DNA from: Dictyobacter aurantiacus | GTDB taxonomy: Bacteria > Chloroflexota > Ktedonobacteria > Ktedonobacterales > Ktedonobacteraceae | Assembly (NCBI RefSeq): GCF_003967515.1 | Contig: NZ_BIFQ01000001.1 | Location: 5,580,001-5,644,000 of the forward strand | Length of the DNA: 64,000 nt | Direction of reading: 5' to 3' | Shown: piece by piece, positions 60,623 to 64,000 of the stretch | Position numbering within the stretch: the stretch's first letter is position 1 | Layout: every line of letters starts with the position of its first letter | Translations under genes and position numbers: made by a program | The notes under the pieces: generated by a model | What the model saw: the letters and a program-made list of their open reading frames with translations, nothing else | What the model was told of the DNA's origin: nothing | Database searches by the model: none

Positions 60623-60651
60623 TTGACAATTACGGGATTTAGATGTATAGT
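60623..60651 (+). promoter_or_regulatory. Consensus sigma-70 promoter of the phage-like module
   Basis: TTGACA (60623-60628), exactly 17-bp spacer, TATAGT (60646-60651). It points to the zinc-finger gene and would give a leader of about 180 nt. Confidence 0.8.
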
Positions 60652-60839
60652 CTGTAGCGTAGTAGCTGGCCTGTACTACTGGTGGCGTGAGGCCGCCCGG
60701 GCTTCTGGCGCCGATGTCCTCTCTCGTTTTTTTCTTCGCAAGGCGACAGGCACTTGCTTATTCGACCTCGAAGATTGGTACGGTATATGACAGATCTGCG
60801 TATCAATCTTCTTGTCCCCTGATGAAGGAGCATTGAAAT

Positions 60840-61124
60840 ATGCAGAATAGTAGTTCTCAGCGCCGGGCGCGCGCGTGTGATTTTTGTGGTGAGGGTGTGG
60901 CCCCTTTGTATCCAGTCGTGACGGCTGAGGTGGCGACTGGAGAGGAGCAGAAGCGGCTGGTGTGCCATACCTGCCGCAGTCTGGGCCACGGGCGACCAAT
61001 CGTGGCGAGCGCACGGCAGCAAGAGCAGCGGACGCCGAATGCTGTAGATGATACTGAGGATGGGAAGCAGTCGCAGGCATTGACGGCGGCGAAGGCTCAT
61101 GGGAAGCAGTCGAAGGCGCGCTAA
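60840..61124 (+). CDS. Small zinc-finger protein of unknown function
   Basis: A 94-residue basic, Ser/Arg-rich protein with two C-x-x-C pairs (CDFCGEG at residues 13-19, CHTC at about 42-45), arranged as a single zinc ribbon; the C-terminal third is hydrophilic (DDTEDGKQSQAL). No family recognised. ATG 60840 has AAGGAG nine bases upstream. It is first in line behind a strong promoter and 33 bp before the portal gene, so it belongs to the phage-like operon. Confidence 0.7.
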   Translation: MQNSSSQRRARACDFCGEGVAPLYPVVTAEVATGEEQKRLVCHTCRSLGHGRPIVASARQQEQRTPNAVDDTEDGKQSQALTAAKAHGKQSKAR

Positions 61125-61157
61125 GGCGTGGATCGGTGGAGAGGTGGTGATGGCGTT

Positions 61158-62531
61158 ATGGGGAGACGCAACAAGAGCCGGCGGCAGCGAGTCGCCGAGC
61201 AGATCGATCCAGCAGGGATCGCGACAGGGCTGACACAGGAGGACCTGACCTGGGGTCGCAACGTTGTAGGTGGGGAGGAAGACTACTACTGGCGGCGATT
61301 GAGCGATGACTTCGCGCTCAAGGATATCGTGCCCGCCACATACCTGGAACTGCACAACCAGTGCTACGAGGCCTGGAACGCCAATCCACTGGCCTCGGCA
61401 ATCATCGAGATGACCACCAGTTTCGTGCTGGGCAAAGGGGTCAGCATCGAGGCCAACCACAAGAAGGTGCAGCGCCTGCTGCAGCGCTTCTGGCACGATC
61501 CCGCCAATCGTATGGACGAGCGCATCTACGATCTATGCCAGGAACTGGCGCTCTATGGAGAGATCTTCATACGCTTCTTCGTCAATCCCTACGATGGCAG
61601 CGTGCGGCTGCGCCTGATCGACCCCTCGCTGATCGACCTGATCGAGACCGATCCAGAGGATGTCGAGACACCACTGCGCTTCCACCGGCGTCCCCTGGGG
61701 CAGAACGTCTCCCAGGTGGGGATCGCGGGGCAGCCAATGCTGAGGGACGAGGCCATTAATGAGGAGGGAGAGTGGTTTGAGGCGGGCCGCGAGGTGGTGC
61801 AGTTCGCCATCAACAAGGTCTCCAACGCCAAGCGCGGGCGCTCGGACCTGGCGACGCTGCTGCCGTGGCTGAGACGCTACAAGGACTGGCTGACCGACAG
61901 AGTCAGGATCAACAAATATAAAGGCGCCTTTCTATGGGACGTGCAGCTCAGCGGGGCCGACAAAAAGACGATCGATAGAAAGCGCATGGAGTACAGCTAT
62001 CCACCCGAGCCGGGCAGCGTACTGCTGCACAACGAGGCCGAGAAGTGGACGGCGGTGCAGCCAGCCATCAATGCCAGCGACGCCAAAGAGGACGGGCGCG
62101 CGCTCAAACTGATGATCGCGGTCGGTGCCGGCCTGCCGGAGCACTATCTGAGCGACGCCTCGCAGGGCAACCGGGCCACCGCCGCCGAGATGGGGCTGCC
62201 CGCCCTGCTCAGATTCCAGCGGCGGCAGAAGATCCTCAAATACATCGTGCGCACCATTCTGGATCGCGTCATCGAGGAGGCGCAGCGCGTCGGCGCCCTT
62301 GGACGGTCCGTGGACACCAGCTACGACGTGATCTTCCCCGAGATCGACTGCGCCGACCACCTGACGCTGGCCAGCGCCATGCAGAGCCTGGTCAACGCGC
62401 TCACTGTGGCCCGTGAGCAGGGCTGGGTCAGCGACGAGACCGCCATGCGCATGCTCTTCCAACTGGTCGGGGTCGAGGTGGATGTACACGAAGAGCAGGC
62501 GAAGATAGAGGCGGCCCATGCCGCTCGATAA
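61158..62531 (+). CDS. Phage portal protein-like
   Basis: About 457 residues. The body is typical of siphophage portal proteins of the SPP1/Gp6-like kind: LKDIVPATYLELHNQCYEAW, then NPLASAIIEMTTSFVLGKGV, ELALYGEIFIRFFVNPYDGS, LIDPSLIDLIETDP, VVQFAINKVSNAKRGRSDLA and GAGLPEHYLSDASQGNRATA. A dodecameric ring of such proteins sits at a phage head vertex and takes DNA in. ATG 61158 follows GGAGAGGTGG. It overlaps the next gene by 14 bp. No terminase is seen before it. Confidence 0.9.
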   Translation: MGRRNKSRRQRVAEQIDPAGIATGLTQEDLTWGRNVVGGEEDYYWRRLSDDFALKDIVPATYLELHNQCYEAWNANPLASAIIEMTTSFVLGKGVSIEANHKKVQRLLQRFWHDPANRMDERIYDLCQELALYGEIFIRFFVNPYDGSVRLRLIDPSLIDLIETDPEDVETPLRFHRRPLGQNVSQVGIAGQPMLRDEAINEEGEWFEAGREVVQFAINKVSNAKRGRSDLATLLPWLRRYKDWLTDRVRINKYKGAFLWDVQLSGADKKTIDRKRMEYSYPPEPGSVLLHNEAEKWTAVQPAINASDAKEDGRALKLMIAVGAGLPEHYLSDASQGNRATAAEMGLPALLRFQRRQKILKYIVRTILDRVIEEAQRVGALGRSVDTSYDVIFPEIDCADHLTLASAMQSLVNALTVAREQGWVSDETAMRMLFQLVGVEVDVHEEQAKIEAAHAAR

Positions 62532-62901
62532 GCGCAAGCAGGCGCACATCCAGGCCCTGCAGGCGCGGGCCCAGAGCGGACGACAGAAGACGGTCGTCTT
62601 CGTCTACCAGAGCGGCGGCAGCTACAGCTATCAGCTAGTCAACGTGATCTTTCGGCCACAGGCCAGCATCGAGCGCCAGATACCGGCCAGAGATGGACAG
62701 GTGCCGCGTCTCGTCTACGACACCCTGCTGCTGGCTCCGCTCAACACCTCATTCGTTGGACTCGTCATGGTCGCCGACACCACCGTCTCCAGCGCCGCCG
62801 GCGTGCAGGTCGCCCGCAAATATCAGGTGGTTGAAGCGATCCCCATGGGAATTGTGCCCGGCGGCACCCGCGTGTACGCCTACCTGCGCCGCATCATGTG
62901 A
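62518..62901 (+). CDS. Small protein of the phage-like module, unknown function
   Basis: A 127-residue beta-rich protein (VVFVYQSGGSYSYQLVNVIF, then LVYDTLLLAPLNTSFVGLVM). No family recognised; position between portal and protease suggests a head-completion or decoration-type part. It starts within the portal gene's end (14-bp overlap), so translation is probably coupled. Confidence 0.75.
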   Translation: MPLDKRKQAHIQALQARAQSGRQKTVVFVYQSGGSYSYQLVNVIFRPQASIERQIPARDGQVPRLVYDTLLLAPLNTSFVGLVMVADTTVSSAAGVQVARKYQVVEAIPMGIVPGGTRVYAYLRRIM

Positions 62902-63038
62902 TGGGTGACGTCGCGCGCCCCCGTACGTCCCCGCCCGCCGTATGGAAACATCCCCATATGTTCGGGCCTCGCGCCCGATTTCCCCTCCCCGCACGAAAAT
63001 GCCGGTTGTATGGGGGAGTGTCGTACGTGAAGAGGTAA

Positions 63039-63188
63039 TCGGACGCGAGGTCCGAACATATGGGACGCGAGGTCCGAACATATGGGGGCGTGGTCGAAAG
63101 GGAAAGGAGAAATCGGACGCGAGGTCCGAACATATGGGGGCGTGGTCGAAAGGGAAAGGAGAAATCGGACGCGAGGTCCGAACATATG
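63039..63188 (+). repeat. Four clustered short dispersed hairpins inside the phage-like operon
   Basis: TCGGAC-GCGAG-GTCCGA with tail ACATATG at 63039, 63113 and 63165, plus a truncated copy (ACGCGAGGTCCGAACATATG) at 63064. The last two full copies are parts of a 52-bp tandem unit. The final ATATG gives the ATG at 63186. The 284-bp gap holding them has no other gene. Confidence 0.88.
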
Positions 63189-64000
63189 GAGAGAAGTGTA
63201 GTAGTGTCTCCGAGGGAGGAGCAGATTCGGATTGATGGGCAGATTGTGGAGCAGGTCTCCACGGTCGGCTCAGGGGAGGGTCACGCGGTACGGGTGACCA
63301 TTATTCAAGGGGGGCGGTCGAAGAATGGCTATGTGTATGATGAGACGGCGCTGCGCCAGATCGCGCAATTGATCGAGGGGGCGCAGGCCTACGCCGATCA
63401 TGCGCGCTCCGGAGAGGAGCAGGTGAATCGCTCGGTGCGCGACGTGGTGGGTTTCTATCAGGATGCCGCCTATGTGGCGCAGGGCGATGGCGGGCGCGTC
63501 GACGCCACGCTGCACATCTTCGAGGCTGCCGACTGGCTGTGGTCGATGATCAAAGAGGCCTGCGACCTGGGCCGGCCCGAGCTGATCGGGCTCTCCATCG
63601 ACATCTTCGGCCAGTGGCAGCTCAACGAGGCCAGCAAGGCCAAAGAGATCACCAGCGTCGTGCAGCTGAACTCGTGCGACGTCGTCACGCGGCCCAGCGC
63701 CGGAGGCAGCTTTCGCCGCATCCTCCATCACGATGATACCGATAATCACGATAATGAAATTTGTTACATGACATTACAAGGAGAGTATGAGCATATGACC
63801 ATCACACCAGAGAAGATTGAAGAAGCCACGCAGAGCGAGGCAAGCGGAGAGGCAATCCAGACTCAGGCACAGGCCCAGCAGCAGATCGAGCAGCAGCGCC
63901 GCGAGGTCGAGCGCCTGCTCAATGAGGTGCATCTGCAGAAGGCCAACCTGCTATTGGAGCGGCGCCTGCAGGAGAGCATTCTGCCCGAGGCCGCGCGCTC
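63186..64000 (+). CDS. Prohead-protease-like protein, C-terminus cut by window edge
   Basis: The frame is open from ATG 63186 to the window edge (271 codons). Residues 30-185 resemble phage head-maturation proteases: RVTIIQGGRSKNGYVYDETA, AQAYADHARSGEEQVNRSVR, then GLSIDIFGQW and VVTRPSAGGSFRRIL, the S-x-x-G-x-x-F/R end typical for the conserved Ser region. After about 200 there is a helical, Gln/Glu-rich scaffold-like part (QTQAQAQQQIEQQRREVERL). The start may instead be GTG 63204 with GGAGAG ten bases upstream; the ATG belongs to a repeat. A capsid gene would be expected to follow. Confidence 0.78.
   Translation, partial: MERSVVVSPREEQIRIDGQIVEQVSTVGSGEGHAVRVTIIQGGRSKNGYVYDETALRQIAQLIEGAQAYADHARSGEEQVNRSVRDVVGFYQDAAYVAQGDGGRVDATLHIFEAADWLWSMIKEACDLGRPELIGLSIDIFGQWQLNEASKAKEITSVVQLNSCDVVTRPSAGGSFRRILHHDDTDNHDNEICYMTLQGEYEHMTITPEKIEEATQSEASGEAIQTQAQAQQQIEQQRREVERLLNEVHLQKANLLLERRLQESILPEAAR

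Noticed and set aside
60593..60790. 65-codon ORF before the zinc-finger gene
   Set aside because: The consensus promoter TTGACA-17-TATAGT lies inside it and it has no ribosome site; more likely a leader.
60652..60839. Possible riboswitch in the ~180-nt leader of the phage-like operon
   Set aside because: Some short stems are possible, but no known aptamer motif could be recognised by eye.
1..64000. tRNA or rRNA genes
   Set aside because: No GTTCGAATC-type T-arm with matching acceptor stem was found on either strand; GTCCGAAC and ATTCGAAC sequences belong to the short hairpin family.

Overview
The window looks like chromosomal DNA of a soil-type, spore-forming Chloroflexota of the Ktedonobacteria group. 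This is inferred from overall character: roughly 55-58% GC, a large MalT-like LuxR regulator with a lineage-style N-terminal domain, a zinc-ribbon Ser/Thr kinase, many TetR/MarR/PadR/LacI regulators beside single enzymes, an actinobacterial-type hisS, and abundant non-coding hairpin repeats. No 16S or database search was available, so the assignment is moderate. No rRNA, tRNA or CRISPR array was seen.

Layout. 1-9.8 kb holds small regulator-enzyme pairs: a cut TetR gene, an oxidoreductase pair divergent from a TetR gene, a GNAT enzyme, a PPOX/F420-type protein, a P-loop kinase, and a TetR gene with twin operators divergent from an MFS exporter, then PadR and a transglutaminase-like protein. 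10-17.2 kb: histidine phosphatase, an FAD-oxidoreductase gene fragment, hisS, an RRM RNA-binding protein, EthD, a sensor kinase, DUF1275 and a second MFS protein. 17.4-20.6 kb: a LacI regulator and a secreted GH16 beta-glucanase with a C-terminal glucan-binding-like module, separated by a repeat array. 20.9-26 kb: an ECF sigma factor, a DHFR-like reductase, an erythromycin-esterase homologue, and a TetR/isoprenylcysteine-methyltransferase pair. 26-33.2 kb: a hydrolase, the MalT-like regulator, a two-gene ABC exporter and a secreted protein. 33.2-43.4 kb: DinB-type proteins, a secreted lipase-like protein, a strongly expressed-looking 30-codon ORF, a metallo-beta-lactamase lactonase-like enzyme, a ComB-like phosphatase, a MarR-GNAT fusion, SRPBCC, a second (exported, membrane-anchored) erythromycin-esterase homologue and an exported zincin-like protein. 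43.8-54.6 kb: P450, D-threonine-aldolase-like enzyme, GIY-YIG protein, a TetR/FAD-monooxygenase pair, a SMI1-like protein, the kinase and an APH-type phosphotransferase. 55-60 kb: two DUF2382 stress-type proteins and a Tat-exported multicopper oxidase. 60.6 kb to the end: a phage-like head module (portal, small protein, prohead-protease-like) behind a consensus promoter and a small zinc-finger gene, with no terminase seen.

The most unusual content is non-coding. At least six loci share a GC-rich core followed by a long hairpin whose arms differ at every locus; at three of these loci the hairpin's right arm plus its flank is then amplified as a head-to-tail array (76 bp, 32 bp and 91 bp periods). 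A seventh locus near position 512 has the same geometry without the core. A second, shorter dispersed family (variable 5-8 bp stem, loop GCRAG, tail ACCTACG or ACATATG) occurs at about 16 places, sometimes supplying the ATG next to a gene. Several perfect palindromes of 68-92 bp sit at gene ends.
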